A stretch of 45,213 nt of DNA. Origin: Candidatus Poribacteria bacterium (GTDB lineage Bacteria; Poribacteria; WGA-4E; UBA9662). A model generated the notes under the pieces. That model worked only from the letters and a program-made list of their open reading frames with translations. It was not told the origin of the DNA and ran no database searches. Where the stretch lies: contig PBVO01000134.1 in NCBI GenBank assembly GCA_002729015.1, positions 20,621 to 65,833 of the forward strand, read 5' to 3'. Positions 18,703 through 28,234 of the stretch are shown here, piece after piece (the stretch's first letter is position 1; every line of letters begins with the position of its first letter). A program made the translations under genes and the position numbers.

Positions 18703-19434
18703 TTACCAAAATAGAAGCTTCAGTCCAGTTAAGATAACAATCAGCAAAATTATCATAGAGAAAATGGAATTGGAAACTCTGCGGTTGAGGTAAACTCCAA
18801 GTCCTGTTCCAAAAAATAACATCGGCAATAAGGGGAATATACGGTTAAACATTGATAGGTTCAACACATTCAGCTCTAGATAAACCGGAATTTTACAAAA
18901 ATTAATCAAAAAGTAGAAAGCTGTAGTAGTAGCGACAAAAGTACGGTTCGGAAGGTTTTGTGGCAAAAGATACATAGTGGTTACCGTTCCACCGATATGT
19001 GCCAGTGTGGAAATAAAACCAGTGGCCAAACCAGCAATAGTTCCATGCCAGACTCTAGGTTGAAACAGCCTATTCTGTTGTCTGAATTGACGGCGATAAA
19101 CTTGAAATAATGCGAAACCAAGAGCCGCAATTCCGATAATAGTCTTAAGATGATCGTCCGATACACTATCCAACAGAAAATAGCCACTACCGATTCCGAC
19201 AAACGCACCAGGAACAAGAACAACTAGATTACCCCAATCCCATTTTTTCCAGTAAAAATAAAGAGAAACAATATCACAAGCAAACAATAGTGGAAGCATG
19301 AGGCCAATTGTTTCTTTAGCTGGCAAAATCAGTAGTAGGATTGGCCCAACAACAATACCAGTTCCACCCCCAAAACCAGCTTTAGATAGGCCAATTAGGA
19401 GGGCTGATAAATTAAGTAATACTAGTTCAGTCAT
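18703..19434 (-). CDS. TauE/SafE-family sulfite/organosulfur-anion exporter
   Basis: A 243-residue membrane protein with about eight hydrophobic helices arranged as two related halves. The first half starts LIGLSKAGFGGGTGIVVGP and the second GLATGFISTLAHIGGTVTTMYLLPQ, the glycine-rich re-entrant motifs of TauE/SafE (PF01925). Family members export sulfite, sulfoacetate or similar anions; which one here is unknown. The ATG lies 2 nt after the pabB stop, so it belongs to the same transcript. Confidence 0.85.
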   Translation of the reverse strand: MTELVLLNLSALLIGLSKAGFGGGTGIVVGPILLLILPAKETIGLMLPLLFACDIVSLYFYWKKWDWGNLVVLVPGAFVGIGSGYFLLDSVSDDHLKTIIGIAALGFALFQVYRRQFRQQNRLFQPRVWHGTIAGLATGFISTLAHIGGTVTTMYLLPQNLPNRTFVATTTAFYFLINFCKIPVYLELNVLNLSMFNRIFPLLPMLFFGTGLGVYLNRRVSNSIFSMIILLIVILTGLKLLFW

Positions 19435-19436
19435 CT

Positions 19437-20576
19437 TTATTTACTAAATGCTTTCAAGACTTCCGCCTTAATTTGACACTCGCGGTATTCGTCCCAGCTA
19501 TTCGAATCCCACACTATACCACTACCAATACCATATTCCGCTTGTTCCTCCCAAACAACTGCTGTACGAATCGCGACATTAAAATCCGCTCGTAATCCAA
19601 TACTATCATCAGGTTGAATAATGCCTACTGCTCCAGTATAAATGCCTCGTGGTATAGGCTCGATCATATTGATAATTCTAGTTGTTCTCGGTTTTGGGGC
19701 GCCAGTAACTGAAGCACAAGGAAAAAGGGCCGTAATAATTTCAGTAATGCTGACATTTGTTCGGGCGGTTACAGTCGAAGTCATTTGCCAGACGGTAGGG
19801 TATTCCTCAATTTCAAAAAGATTCTTGGTTGTTACACTACCAAAGTTTGATATTTGACCCAAATCGTTACGTACCATATCGACAATCATTACATTTTCGG
19901 CTTGATCTTTTATGGAATATCGGAGAGCTTCAGCTAATTTTAAATCGATTTCCGGTTCCATGTGCCTTTGTCGTGTCCCCTTCATTGGTCGCATAGTAAT
20001 CAAACCATTCACGTAGGAAAAAAAAAGTTCTGGGGATACTGAACAAATAGCATATTTGTCAGACTGAATAAAGACGCAGCGTTCAACTAATTGAGTCTGT
20101 AGTAACTGGTGAAATAGAGACAAAGGTGCACCAGTAAATGGTGTTTGTAACCGATGAGTATAGTTAACTTGGTAAGTATCGCCTTTAACAATCCAATCTT
20201 TTATTTGCTGTATCCGATACTGATATTCACCAAAGTTGACAGTCGGCCGCCAAGTCAGCCTTCTCAAATCATCATCCCAATTCTTTGGTGGTACGGGAGG
20301 ATCTGTAGATCGCATCATTGAATCAAACAAACCAAAAGATATCAGCGGAATCGGCGATTGGTATAGGGTGGAATCATGAGCAGTCAAAGCAGGATCAAAA
20401 CCGGAAGCAGATTCATATGCGATGAAACCAATCGCATAGTAACGATTAGTCAAAACTCTTTGTTCTACTTGGTTTAGTGTATTGACAACTTGGTCTAATT
20501 GCGAAGTTTGAATAACTTCGACTGGTTGGGAAAAATTAAGCCAATGACCTTTAGAGTGAAGAATTACTTGGTTCAT
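19437..20576 (-). CDS. pabB: aminodeoxychorismate synthase component I (PabB)
   Basis: A 379-residue chorismate-binding enzyme. RPMKGT (Lys199) carries the lysine typical of PabB where anthranilate synthase TrpE has alanine. MIVDMVRNDLGQIS, PCASVTGAPKPRT and RGIYTGAVG are the core chorismate-binding motifs. It would convert chorismate plus ammonia to 4-amino-4-deoxychorismate for folate synthesis. The N-terminal region is short, as in stand-alone PabB. It overlaps the upstream HAD gene by 26 nt. The glutaminase (pabA) and lyase (pabC) genes are not adjacent. Confidence 0.9.
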   Translation of the reverse strand: MNQVILHSKGHWLNFSQPVEVIQTSQLDQVVNTLNQVEQRVLTNRYYAIGFIAYESASGFDPALTAHDSTLYQSPIPLISFGLFDSMMRSTDPPVPPKNWDDDLRRLTWRPTVNFGEYQYRIQQIKDWIVKGDTYQVNYTHRLQTPFTGAPLSLFHQLLQTQLVERCVFIQSDKYAICSVSPELFFSYVNGLITMRPMKGTRQRHMEPEIDLKLAEALRYSIKDQAENVMIVDMVRNDLGQISNFGSVTTKNLFEIEEYPTVWQMTSTVTARTNVSITEIITALFPCASVTGAPKPRTTRIINMIEPIPRGIYTGAVGIIQPDDSIGLRADFNVAIRTAVVWEEQAEYGIGSGIVWDSNSWDEYRECQIKAEVLKAFSK

Positions 20577-21396
20577 GGTTAGTTGGAAGTTTGTGCGTTT
20601 TTAAAAAAAAATCCACTTCCGACCATGAACGAAGGCCGATAACAGAACCCGAGTGAATATCAGGAAAATAATCACTACCTAATTGTATATCGACAAACGG
20701 TATTTCGAAATACCTTAGTGCTTGACGAGCCAATTGATTTTGACCAATTAGTATGCCTATATCTGCATGACAAATTGCTAATATATCGTTAATTGAGTCG
20801 CCAATGAAGGCCGTCTTCCCATAAGTATTCATCACTTGCTCGATTCGACTTAGCTTGTGTTGAGCTGAGGTTATTTTAAATTTAATCTCGCCAGTCGTAG
20901 TGATGGGATCTTCATTAGTAAATAATAGGTCGTTAGCTGTTATCAAGTCGCAATACTCACCCACGGCCCCAATAATCAGATCGGTAGACCAGTTAGCAGA
21001 TAAGATTTCGACTCTCACTGATTTTCTTCTTAGCCTAGTCAGGACTCGTTCAACAAGTTGTCTTTTCTTTGTTTTTTGCCCTAATCGGAGAAGTTGTTCT
21101 TTTTTCAGTCCCATCAAGAATTTTTGTAAAACCACTTGCTCTAGCGCAGGCTTTTCAACGGTATTATGAAAATTAGCGACAAAAGCTTCTAGGGACGAAA
21201 AATCAGAAAAAAACGAACTGTCTGCTACGGCAGATTGAGATTGATAATGCTGAGATAAGGACAACCAATTCTCCAGCTGATCATCTGGTTGCTCTAACTG
21301 GCCAATTGCCAACCGAGCCAGAGAATCGATGGTGTCCCGTTTTGTGACGGTTCCATCAAAGTCAGCCACAAGTACCGAAACCACGTATTTAGACAA
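20551..21396 (-). CDS. HAD-superfamily phosphatase, MtnX/SerB-like (subclass IB)
   Basis: A 281-residue HAD hydrolase. Motif I is ADFDGTVTKRDT (Asp12 nucleophile, Asp14 acid), motif II the VEILSANWS segment with its Ser, and motif IV AFIGDSINDILA with Asp residues for Mg. An inserted helical cap lies between residues 20 and 120. This layout resembles MtnX and phosphoserine-type phosphatases. The substrate is unknown; sitting between fumC and pabB gives no firm clue. TTG start with AGGA 7 nt upstream. The C-terminus overlaps the pabB start. Confidence 0.8.
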   Translation of the reverse strand: MSKYVVSVLVADFDGTVTKRDTIDSLARLAIGQLEQPDDQLENWLSLSQHYQSQSAVADSSFFSDFSSLEAFVANFHNTVEKPALEQVVLQKFLMGLKKEQLLRLGQKTKKRQLVERVLTRLRRKSVRVEILSANWSTDLIIGAVGEYCDLITANDLLFTNEDPITTTGEIKFKITSAQHKLSRIEQVMNTYGKTAFIGDSINDILAICHADIGILIGQNQLARQALRYFEIPFVDIQLGSDYFPDIHSGSVIGLRSWSEVDFFLKTHKLPTNHEPSNSSL

Positions 21397-21415
21397 TCCG
21401 AGGTCCTATGTAGAT

Positions 21416-22819
21416 TCAATTTGAGATGTTAGGCCGAGTCATATCGGCAGGAACAACTGCTTGGTCAAATTCTTGCTCCGTCAACAGCTGTCTGGATATT
21501 ACAATTTCTTTCAATGTTTTTCCTGTTTCGTGTGCTTTTTTAGCTACTTCTGCAGCTTGGTCATAACCAATGTGGGGGGCCAATGCGGTTACTAACATTA
21601 AGGAATCGTGTAAGTACTGATTGATTTGATGCAAATTCGGCTTTATGCCAATAACACAATGTTGATCAAACGAGTCACAGGCATCTCCAAGTAAACGGAT
21701 CGATTGCAAAATATTGAAAGCCATGACTGGCATGTAAACATTTAACTCAAAATTACCTGACGACCCTGCAACAGTAATTGTCGTATCATTACCTATGACT
21801 TGGGAGCAGACCATAGTAAGAGCTTCGCATTGCGTTGGATTGACTTTTCCTGGCATAATAGATGATCCTGGCTCGTTTTCTGGCAAAATGATCTCGCCAA
21901 TACCGCAACGAGGGCCCGACCCCAGCCAACGAATATCATTGGCAATTTTATTCAGAGCACAAGCCAATGTTTTCAGTGCACCACTGGCTTCTACTAACGC
22001 ATCACGTGCGCCTAGAGCAGCAAATTTATTCGGTGCAGAAACGAAGTTTTGCCCGGTTTTCTGTGCCATTTTTTTTGCTGCTAATTCTGCATATTCAGGA
22101 TGAGTGTTCAAACCAGTTCCGACAGCAGTACCACCAATCGGTAATTCAAATAGATGGGGGAAAGTGTGGTTAATTGCTCGAAGAGCATTGTCTAATTGTT
22201 GGACATAGCCTGAGAATTCTTGACCCAGTGTCAATGGAGTAGCATCTTGCAAATGAGTTCGACCGATTTTGACAATCTCAGCAAATTCATCGGACTTATC
22301 AGAAAGGGACTCTCTCAAACTTGCTACCATCGGTTTCAGATGATGCTCAATTCGATCTACCACAGCTAGATGAATAGCTGTTGGAAAGGAGTCATTAGTA
22401 GATTGGGATTTATTGACATGATCGTTGGGATGAATGGGCTTTTTGCTTCCCAAGACTCCACCTAAGATCTCAATAGCTCGGTTTGCAACAACTTCATTGA
22501 CATTCATGTTAGTTTGTGTTCCACTCCCCGTTTGCCAAACTACTAATGGGAAATGATCATCCAATTTACCATCAATGACTTCTTGAGTGGCTTTCCGAAT
22601 AACTTCAGCTTCATCAGGTGTCAATAACCCTAAATCTCGATTAACTTCAGCCACCGATTGTTTCACAATACCCAAAGCCCAAATCATCTCCCGAGGAAAC
22701 CGCTCGCTACCGATTTTGAAATTTTGCACAGACCTTTGGGTTTGTGCCCCCCAGTAACGATCAGATGGAACTTCAATCTGCCCCATACTATCTTGTTCAA
22801 CTCTAAATTCGGTTTCCAT
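21416..22819 (-). CDS. fumC: class II fumarate hydratase FumC
   Basis: A 467-residue class II fumarase, which interconverts fumarate and malate in the TCA cycle without an Fe-S cluster. [54 protein letters not shown] and the signature [11 protein letters not shown] are all present. The ATG is preferred over the GTG one codon upstream because AGGAG is then at 7 nt rather than 4. It is the first gene of the minus-strand block, with a predicted sigma-70 promoter upstream. Confidence 0.97.
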   Translation of the reverse strand: METEFRVEQDSMGQIEVPSDRYWGAQTQRSVQNFKIGSERFPREMIWALGIVKQSVAEVNRDLGLLTPDEAEVIRKATQEVIDGKLDDHFPLVVWQTGSGTQTNMNVNEVVANRAIEILGGVLGSKKPIHPNDHVNKSQSTNDSFPTAIHLAVVDRIEHHLKPMVASLRESLSDKSDEFAEIVKIGRTHLQDATPLTLGQEFSGYVQQLDNALRAINHTFPHLFELPIGGTAVGTGLNTHPEYAELAAKKMAQKTGQNFVSAPNKFAALGARDALVEASGALKTLACALNKIANDIRWLGSGPRCGIGEIILPENEPGSSIMPGKVNPTQCEALTMVCSQVIGNDTTITVAGSSGNFELNVYMPVMAFNILQSIRLLGDACDSFDQHCVIGIKPNLHQINQYLHDSLMLVTALAPHIGYDQAAEVAKKAHETGKTLKEIVISRQLLTEQEFDQAVVPADMTRPNISN

Positions 22820-23302
22820 CACACAACTCCTGATCTTTTATAAGATTGATCTCCATGTTTTGTTAGTCTAATCAGCAAATAATTTTCTACCATAGGGACC
22901 GAGAAAAACTCAAAGATTATATCACTTGAGTGACAACCTCACAAGGTTAGCTGAAAGGTTGACAAATGATATGTATTGTTTTCTAAGTAAATAAATTTCA
23001 CAAGAATAGAAAGACTGTATCAACAAACATAACCAAGTAGTGAATAGCTGGATTTATAGCGAGAAGTGAAGTAAAAGATGGCAGGTGGAACCATACATTA
23101 GCAACTAAATCTATCTCCAGGTTGTTACACGCTCATGTATTCGCTATCTCGAAAAAAGTTATGGGCCTGATAGGATGTTCCTCACCTTTTATAATTGAAT
23201 GGTTAAAAGTATGACCCAAAAGTACCAAGTTCAATACCTCTGACGAGCCTTGCCTGATATACACGACCTTTTAAGTAGAAGACAGCTGTTCAATCCGTTT
23301 CT
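22820..23302. other. gene-free interval between fumC and the TPR gene
   Basis: About 480 bases without a convincing reading frame on either strand and with no tRNA-like fold seen. The fumC-proximal part holds the predicted fumC promoter. The distal part holds the end of a hairpin that overlaps the TPR gene stop. A TTGACA on the plus strand (22959) has no matching -10. Nothing else is recognisable; a small RNA cannot be excluded. Confidence 0.6.
22916..22944 (-). promoter_or_regulatory. sigma-70-type promoter for the fumC operon
   Basis: On the minus strand the -35 is TTGTGA (22944-22939), the spacer is 17 bp, and the -10 is a perfect TATAAT (22921-22916). The expected start is near 22909, giving a leader of about 90 nt to fumC. 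The -35 matches 4 of 6 consensus positions. Confidence 0.5.
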
Positions 23303-23320
23303 TTAGAACAGTTCGTCTTC
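23278..23320 (-). terminator. hairpin overlapping the TPR gene stop codon
   Basis: GAAGAC/GTCTTC and CTGTTC/GAACAG pair as two 6-bp helices separated by a 2/3-nt internal loop, with the stop codon in the apical loop. On the minus-strand RNA no clear U-run follows, so it may protect the 3' end or be an imperfect terminator. Confidence 0.4.
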
Positions 23321-23998
23321 AGCAGTTGACTGACTTTCTTGCTCTGGAGAAGTTAGAATTTCTAACTTACGTTGGGCTAATCGACCAGCTTGAGAATCAG
23401 GAGAAAGTTGAAGGACTTTCTGATAGTCGGCTACAGCCGCATCGTTTTTTCGAATTCGGTGATAGAGCATGGCTCGAAAGTAATAGGCATTGGTATAACT
23501 GTTATCCAATTCAATAGCCTTGCTAAAATCTGCAATGGCTTTATCGTAGCTATTAAGCTCGAGGTAAGCATTTCCTCTCAGCACATGGGATTGTGATTGG
23601 CTTGGGTCTAATCTAATAGATTCAGTGGCATCCTGTACTGCTTCTTTTAGCTGACCCTCAATTTTATAGATGTTACCACGTAATAAATAGGCGTTAGCAT
23701 CAGCAGGATTAAGATAAATAGCAGTATGAAAATCTTGTAACGCTCTACGATTTTGATTCAGTTGTCGATGAATTCCAGCTCGTAAGATATAGGCTTTTGG
23801 GTCGTCCGATTTTAGATCGATAACCCTAGTCAAATCACCTAACGCCAAATCCAAATTTCCCAGCTCTTTATATGCCTGTGCACGTTTGTAGTAGCGTAAG
23901 GGATTATTTGGTAGCTCAGCAATTTCTCGGCTACATTCGTCAACGATTCGTTCCCAATAATTTTGTACACCTTGTGCAGTTGCTCGAGTTCCTATCAC
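23303..23998 (-). CDS. tetratricopeptide-repeat protein
   Basis: A 231-residue soluble protein made of about five TPR units (residues 35-215), with clear consensus segments such as AYLLRGNIYKIEGQLKEAVQDATESIRLDP and AYLELNSYDKAIADFSKAIELD. No signal peptide or other domain is seen. The start is a GTG 4 nt after AAAGGAGG, a strong ribosome-binding site that overlaps the stop of the upstream lipoprotein gene, so the two are coupled. TPRs mediate protein-protein contacts; the partner may be the product of the upstream gene, but that is only positional. Confidence 0.8.
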   Translation of the reverse strand: MIGTRATAQGVQNYWERIVDECSREIAELPNNPLRYYKRAQAYKELGNLDLALGDLTRVIDLKSDDPKAYILRAGIHRQLNQNRRALQDFHTAIYLNPADANAYLLRGNIYKIEGQLKEAVQDATESIRLDPSQSQSHVLRGNAYLELNSYDKAIADFSKAIELDNSYTNAYYFRAMLYHRIRKNDAAVADYQKVLQLSPDSQAGRLAQRKLEILTSPEQESQSTAEDELF

Positions 23999-24011
23999 GG
24001 AGCCTCCTTTG

Positions 24012-25481
24012 TTATTTTACAAAGAAATCGAAGTATTGCAAACACGCATAGTCAGGTTGATCTAAACCGTATGCTTTTGCCGTAATACATAGTTTAACGT
24101 TTGGGTGTCGTTGACGGATATACACAGAAAAGTCGAACAACCAATTGTAAGTCAAAAATGTTGACTCCACAGGCCCTCCGTGATTATGCGTAATGTTAGC
24201 ACAACCCTGTAACCCATTGTTATCCTTTTCAAGTAGTGGTCCAGACAATATAACCAGATTCACCGGAGAATGTACCAAAAGATCATCTACGGCATCTCGT
24301 AAAAAAAAACCATAGTCACTCAATAAGCAATAAATGGGCTGATCTGATTCAGCAGGTCTAGATTGGAGCCAATTCGGTTGATTTAGTATGTTTTTACCAA
24401 CAGTAGCTACAGGCAATCGAATAGCTTTCGGTTGAGACACGAGGGATGATGACAGTTGGTCCTGGAATGTAGCAATTGTCTCATTTTCAAAATTAACTAC
24501 TTGATAGGAAGCTAAATCTTCAGTTTCCAAGTATGGGGACGGTAAGTGGGTTCCTATATTTTCATTAAACCGACCAAAGTAAAGTGATATGGTAGGTATA
24601 ACAACTGATTGACTCGGCCAAGCAGTAATAATCTCTGACATTTGCACGTCAAAGGATGTAAGGCCAACAGAAACATAATCGTATTTCTTGTATAAGTCAG
24701 TTGTCTTGAAAGGTCCAGGAGTGTGATTAACAATTGACACTAACCTATTTATTGAACCAATTGTCGGTGATATTTCTAGGTACTGACCATAAATTTTACT
24801 AAATAAGCTTCTGTTTACCAAAGCCGACCGGGAATTGTAAAAAAGGGGTAATGATTCAGTGTAAACCTCTTCTATATTAAGCGGAATATTACCTTGGTTT
24901 TTGAAGACTAACCATTTGTCAATTCGAGCTTGATGTGGATAGATACGATAACAAATTTGAATAGAAAAGCGTAGATTGGTATGACTACTAGTATCTGGGA
25001 ATGGATTGGTAAATTCAGCCAAGAGGCCATCAGCCGGCGAACCAATTATAGGATTTTGATAATTCATCCAGAAGCGCAATATACGAGACCCATCATAGCC
25101 AGGTTCGATTTTATACCTCTGGTATAAAAACTGGCTATCAAGGCCAGAAAAACGATAACCTGAGACTTGGAAACAAAATTCTTGACTCGGTTGTTCAAGA
25201 TAATATTCACCACTCAATTTATCAACAATAGAGACTGTATGTAACCGCCTGCCGCTAGCTGACAATTGAAATCTTCGTTCAATCAAACCATTCCCTATGT
25301 AAAACTGTTTCTTTTGTCCGTCAAAACCTGCATAGGCTGTTCTATCAGTAACCGAGCGCACAGCCTGTCTCAAGTCAGCAACAGTAACCTTAGGGCCTTT
25401 GGGTGAATAGGTACAACCACTGATAACCAGCAAAAAAATAGTTAAAAGATAATTTATGTGGACAAATTGATGGTGGATCAT
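24012..25481 (-). CDS. predicted lipoprotein with GH36-like N-terminal region
   Basis: A protein of about 489 residues. From the ATG chosen here, a hydrophobic stretch ends in the lipobox VISGC (Cys23), giving a lipoprotein; the longer TTG start adds 7 residues and neither has a ribosome-binding site. The N-terminal half (IGNGLIERRFQLS, TVSIVDKLSGEYYLEQP, ICYRIYPHQARIDKWLVFKN) resembles the beta-sandwich of GH36-type alpha-galactosidase relatives. The C-terminal 110 residues look like part of a TIM barrel, but the chain stops at YFDFFVK, where such a barrel would be unfinished. No GH36 catalytic aspartates are convincing, so a carbohydrate-binding or degenerate role is possible. Tentative. 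Confidence 0.6.
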   Translation of the reverse strand: MIHHQFVHINYLLTIFLLVISGCTYSPKGPKVTVADLRQAVRSVTDRTAYAGFDGQKKQFYIGNGLIERRFQLSASGRRLHTVSIVDKLSGEYYLEQPSQEFCFQVSGYRFSGLDSQFLYQRYKIEPGYDGSRILRFWMNYQNPIIGSPADGLLAEFTNPFPDTSSHTNLRFSIQICYRIYPHQARIDKWLVFKNQGNIPLNIEEVYTESLPLFYNSRSALVNRSLFSKIYGQYLEISPTIGSINRLVSIVNHTPGPFKTTDLYKKYDYVSVGLTSFDVQMSEIITAWPSQSVVIPTISLYFGRFNENIGTHLPSPYLETEDLASYQVVNFENETIATFQDQLSSSLVSQPKAIRLPVATVGKNILNQPNWLQSRPAESDQPIYCLLSDYGFFLRDAVDDLLVHSPVNLVILSGPLLEKDNNGLQGCANITHNHGGPVESTFLTYNWLFDFSVYIRQRHPNVKLCITAKAYGLDQPDYACLQYFDFFVK

Positions 25482-25554
25482 TTTTAAAATTGATTGGAAC
25501 AATAATATACTAAATTAATTATGAAATTCTATTATATCCCTTAGAATCCGGTAT

Positions 25555-25583
25555 TTGACACATACATGCCAATGTTCTATAAT
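25555..25583 (+). promoter_or_regulatory. consensus sigma-70 promoter for the sulfite reductase gene
   Basis: A perfect -35 TTGACA (25555-25560), exactly 17 bp of spacer and a perfect -10 TATAAT (25578-25583). Transcription should begin near 25590, leaving a leader of about 165 nt before the ATG at 25756. Confidence 0.75.
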
Positions 25584-25637
25584 CAGCCGATAATTACTGA
25601 TTAGTATACTAGAGTAGGGTGTAAATTCATCTTATCA

Positions 25638-25673
25638 GGTTAATTCCACTTTTGTGGCCTTGTTGATGTAACC
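25638..25673 (+). promoter_or_regulatory. structured leader element upstream of the sulfite reductase gene
   Basis: An outer GGTTA/TAACC pairing (25638-25642 with 25669-25673) encloses a CCAC-TTTT-GTGG hairpin, within the long untranslated leader. It does not match the SAM riboswitch patterns I know. It may regulate or be incidental. Confidence 0.25.
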
Positions 25674-25755
25674 TTTATTTGTTAAAATAATTTTACGCTT
25701 TTTTGTGTATTTGTGGGACACTTATATTTCGTCAAAAAACCAAGGAGAAATGGAT

Positions 25756-28191
25756 ATGCCAGAACTCATATCGTACAGTGCTAAATCAATTCCGGAGGAG
25801 GAAGCTCGATCAATAGATATCTATGAAATTCAGCTTGGTCGTGTTCAATCTGGACAAGTGGCTGAGGAGGTATTTACGGAGTTTAGGTTGCGTCATGGTG
25901 TGTATGGTCAGAGGGATGAAGGCTCGCAAATGATCAGAGTTAAAATTCCGTATGGCGGTCTAGACGCTAAACAGTTGGAAATGCTGGCAGATGTTGGTGA
26001 AGAGTTCTCTGACAACATCATTCATATAACCACTCGACAAGATGTTCAGTACCACTACGTCGATATAAATAATACTCCTGAGCTAATGCGACGATTAGCA
26101 TCAGTTGGAATCACGACGAAAGAGGCCTGTGGCAACGTAGTTCGAAATGTCACAGCTTGTCCTCTATCTGGTGTGTGTAATGAGGAAAGTTTTGACGTTA
26201 CGCCCTATGCTCAGGCTCTTTCAGCTTTCTTACTAGGTCATCCTGATGGGCAAGATTTTGGCCGAAAGTTCAAAATCTCTTTTTCTGGTTGTCACGATCA
26301 CGCTTGTGGTTTTGGCCAAATGCATGATATTGGAGCAGTTGCAGTTACTAAGAAAAAGAATGGTCAATTAGAGCGTGGTTTCAAGATGTACGTAGGTGGA
26401 GGGCTCGGTGCTGTTCCACACAGAGCAAAAGTCTTAGAAGAGTTTCTGCCGGTGGAGGAGTTGTTGCCAATTTCCCAAGCCATGGCTAAAGTTTTTTCAC
26501 GACTTGGAGAAAGAAAAAACCGCAACAAGGCGCGTATGAAGTTTGTGGTAGCAAAATTGGGCATCGAGGAATTCCGCCGACAGGTTTATGCTGAAAGAGA
26601 AAAACTACGTTATGATCCGGCTTGGACTGCATATTTAGATGATCTAGAAAGATTCAACGAGACTCCACTGAAGCCACCGACTCAACTTGAAATAGCTAAA
26701 AAGCCAGATGGGTTTGAGCGTTGGTATGCCGGTAACGTGAAGCCACAGGCCCAGCCCGGTTATGCTGTTGTCCAAATTAGCCTACCGATCGGGGATATCA
26801 CCTCAGACCAGCTACGTGGTGTGGCTGATATTGCACGTCGTTACGTAAAGGATACGATCCGAGCTACAGTTGAACAGAATATCCTCTTGCGCTGGGTTTC
26901 TATGAGTGACCTGCCGGCGGTTTACAATGAATTAGCCTCCATTGGGTTAGGTGAAGGTGACGCTGAAAAATTGATGGATATCACAGCATGTCCTGGAACT
27001 GATTCCTGTAAATTAGGCATTGCCTCATCTCGTGGTTTAGCGGTTTCACTACGTGATCACTTTTCTAGCAGCGAAATGACTGAATCAATTAAGGACCTAC
27101 GGGTGAAAATCAGTGGCTGTCCTAATTCTTGTGGTACACATCACATAGCCAATATCGGTTTCTTCGGTTCATCTAGGCGTATGAAAGGGCATATTGCTCC
27201 ATATTACCAAGTAACATTAGGCGGACACGATATGGAGAATGCTGGATCTTATGGGTTAGCTGCTGGCAAAATTCACGCCAGACATATTCCACAATTTATT
27301 GAAGAATTAACAGGACGCTACCTAGACGAACGAGCGAATGAAGACGACACTTTCACTGATTATATAGAACGCTTAGGAAAGCCTGAGATTAAGTCGATTC
27401 TAAAACAATACGATCAGATCCCGACTTATGAAGAAGACCCTAGTTACTATATAGATACGGGTGATACCAAAGAATTTAAGTTGCAAAAGGGCGTCGGCGA
27501 ATGTGCCGGCCAGTTAGTTGAGTTAGTTTCCTTCAAGTTGGAAGAAGGCGATCGGCTTATCTACGAAGCTGGAGTTCACTTAGAAGAAAAAGATTTTGAG
27601 GCTTCAGTAGCCAGAGCTTTTGAAGCAATGATCCGTGCAGCTGACGGGTTACTAACAACCGAAGGCATTCAATATATCGATGACGAAACCACTGTACGTG
27701 AATTTCGTGACCGGTACTACGACACCCAAATCTTCTTTTCAGCTTATGCTGAGCATTTATTCAAGTCTGTGGAAGAAAGAGGTATTGAATTAAATGAAGA
27801 GTTGACTCACCGCCGAGTGGAGGAGGCAACCCTATTTGTCGAGCAAGCACATAATGTCTATGGAAGAATGCAAATCCGGCAAGAAGAAGAACAGGCAAGA
27901 AGTGGTAGACGAAAAAAAGAATCAAGACCAGCTAGAATACCCGAGCCCGTCGTGGAAGCTGAATCTATTGTCGATAGTATGGATCTGAAAGGTGTTGCTT
28001 GTCCTTATAACTATGTACAAACTAAAATTCGATTGGAGCAGATGAGTTTAGGTGAATTATTGGAAATAACGATTGATGATGGTGAACCTATCCAGAATGT
28101 TCCAGCCAGCTTGATCAATGATGGCCATAAAATCATTGATACCAAAAAAATTGGCCAGTACTACCGTCTAACTATTAGGAAGGGAGAATAG
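25756..28191 (+). CDS. siroheme sulfite/nitrite reductase fused to helical (HEPN-like) and TusA-like domains
   Basis: An 811-residue cytoplasmic reductase. Residues about 30-560 form the duplicated sulfite/nitrite-reductase fold. The siroheme-4Fe4S ligands are ACPGTDSC (Cys412, Cys418) and SGCPNSCG (Cys455, Cys459). Unusually, the N-terminal half also has ACPLSGVC (135, 141) and SGCHDHAC (179, 184). Residues 575-705 are helical and HEPN-like, then a charged linker, then a C-terminal TusA/SirA-like domain with the carrier cysteine in GVACPYN (Cys749). It should reduce sulfite (or nitrite) with ferredoxin, the TusA domain perhaps receiving the sulfide sulfur. The start is the ATG 8 nt behind GGAG; an ATG two codons earlier is too close. 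It has its own promoter and terminator. Confidence 0.88.
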   Translation: MPELISYSAKSIPEEEARSIDIYEIQLGRVQSGQVAEEVFTEFRLRHGVYGQRDEGSQMIRVKIPYGGLDAKQLEMLADVGEEFSDNIIHITTRQDVQYHYVDINNTPELMRRLASVGITTKEACGNVVRNVTACPLSGVCNEESFDVTPYAQALSAFLLGHPDGQDFGRKFKISFSGCHDHACGFGQMHDIGAVAVTKKKNGQLERGFKMYVGGGLGAVPHRAKVLEEFLPVEELLPISQAMAKVFSRLGERKNRNKARMKFVVAKLGIEEFRRQVYAEREKLRYDPAWTAYLDDLERFNETPLKPPTQLEIAKKPDGFERWYAGNVKPQAQPGYAVVQISLPIGDITSDQLRGVADIARRYVKDTIRATVEQNILLRWVSMSDLPAVYNELASIGLGEGDAEKLMDITACPGTDSCKLGIASSRGLAVSLRDHFSSSEMTESIKDLRVKISGCPNSCGTHHIANIGFFGSSRRMKGHIAPYYQVTLGGHDMENAGSYGLAAGKIHARHIPQFIEELTGRYLDERANEDDTFTDYIERLGKPEIKSILKQYDQIPTYEEDPSYYIDTGDTKEFKLQKGVGECAGQLVELVSFKLEEGDRLIYEAGVHLEEKDFEASVARAFEAMIRAADGLLTTEGIQYIDDETTVREFRDRYYDTQIFFSAYAEHLFKSVEERGIELNEELTHRRVEEATLFVEQAHNVYGRMQIRQEEEQARSGRRKKESRPARIPEPVVEAESIVDSMDLKGVACPYNYVQTKIRLEQMSLGELLEITIDDGEPIQNVPASLINDGHKIIDTKKIGQYYRLTIRKGE

Positions 28192-28234
28192 ACAAAATCA
28201 AATTCTCTTTCACTAGAGTTGTTCCCGAAATTAC

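Noticed and set aside
22959..22987. TTGACA on the plus strand as a promoter
   Set aside because: The -10 position reads TCTAAG and no plus-strand gene follows.
25590..25755. SAM or other known riboswitch in the sulfite reductase leader
   Set aside because: The conserved core bases of the SAM riboswitch classes I know are not present; only generic pairing is seen.
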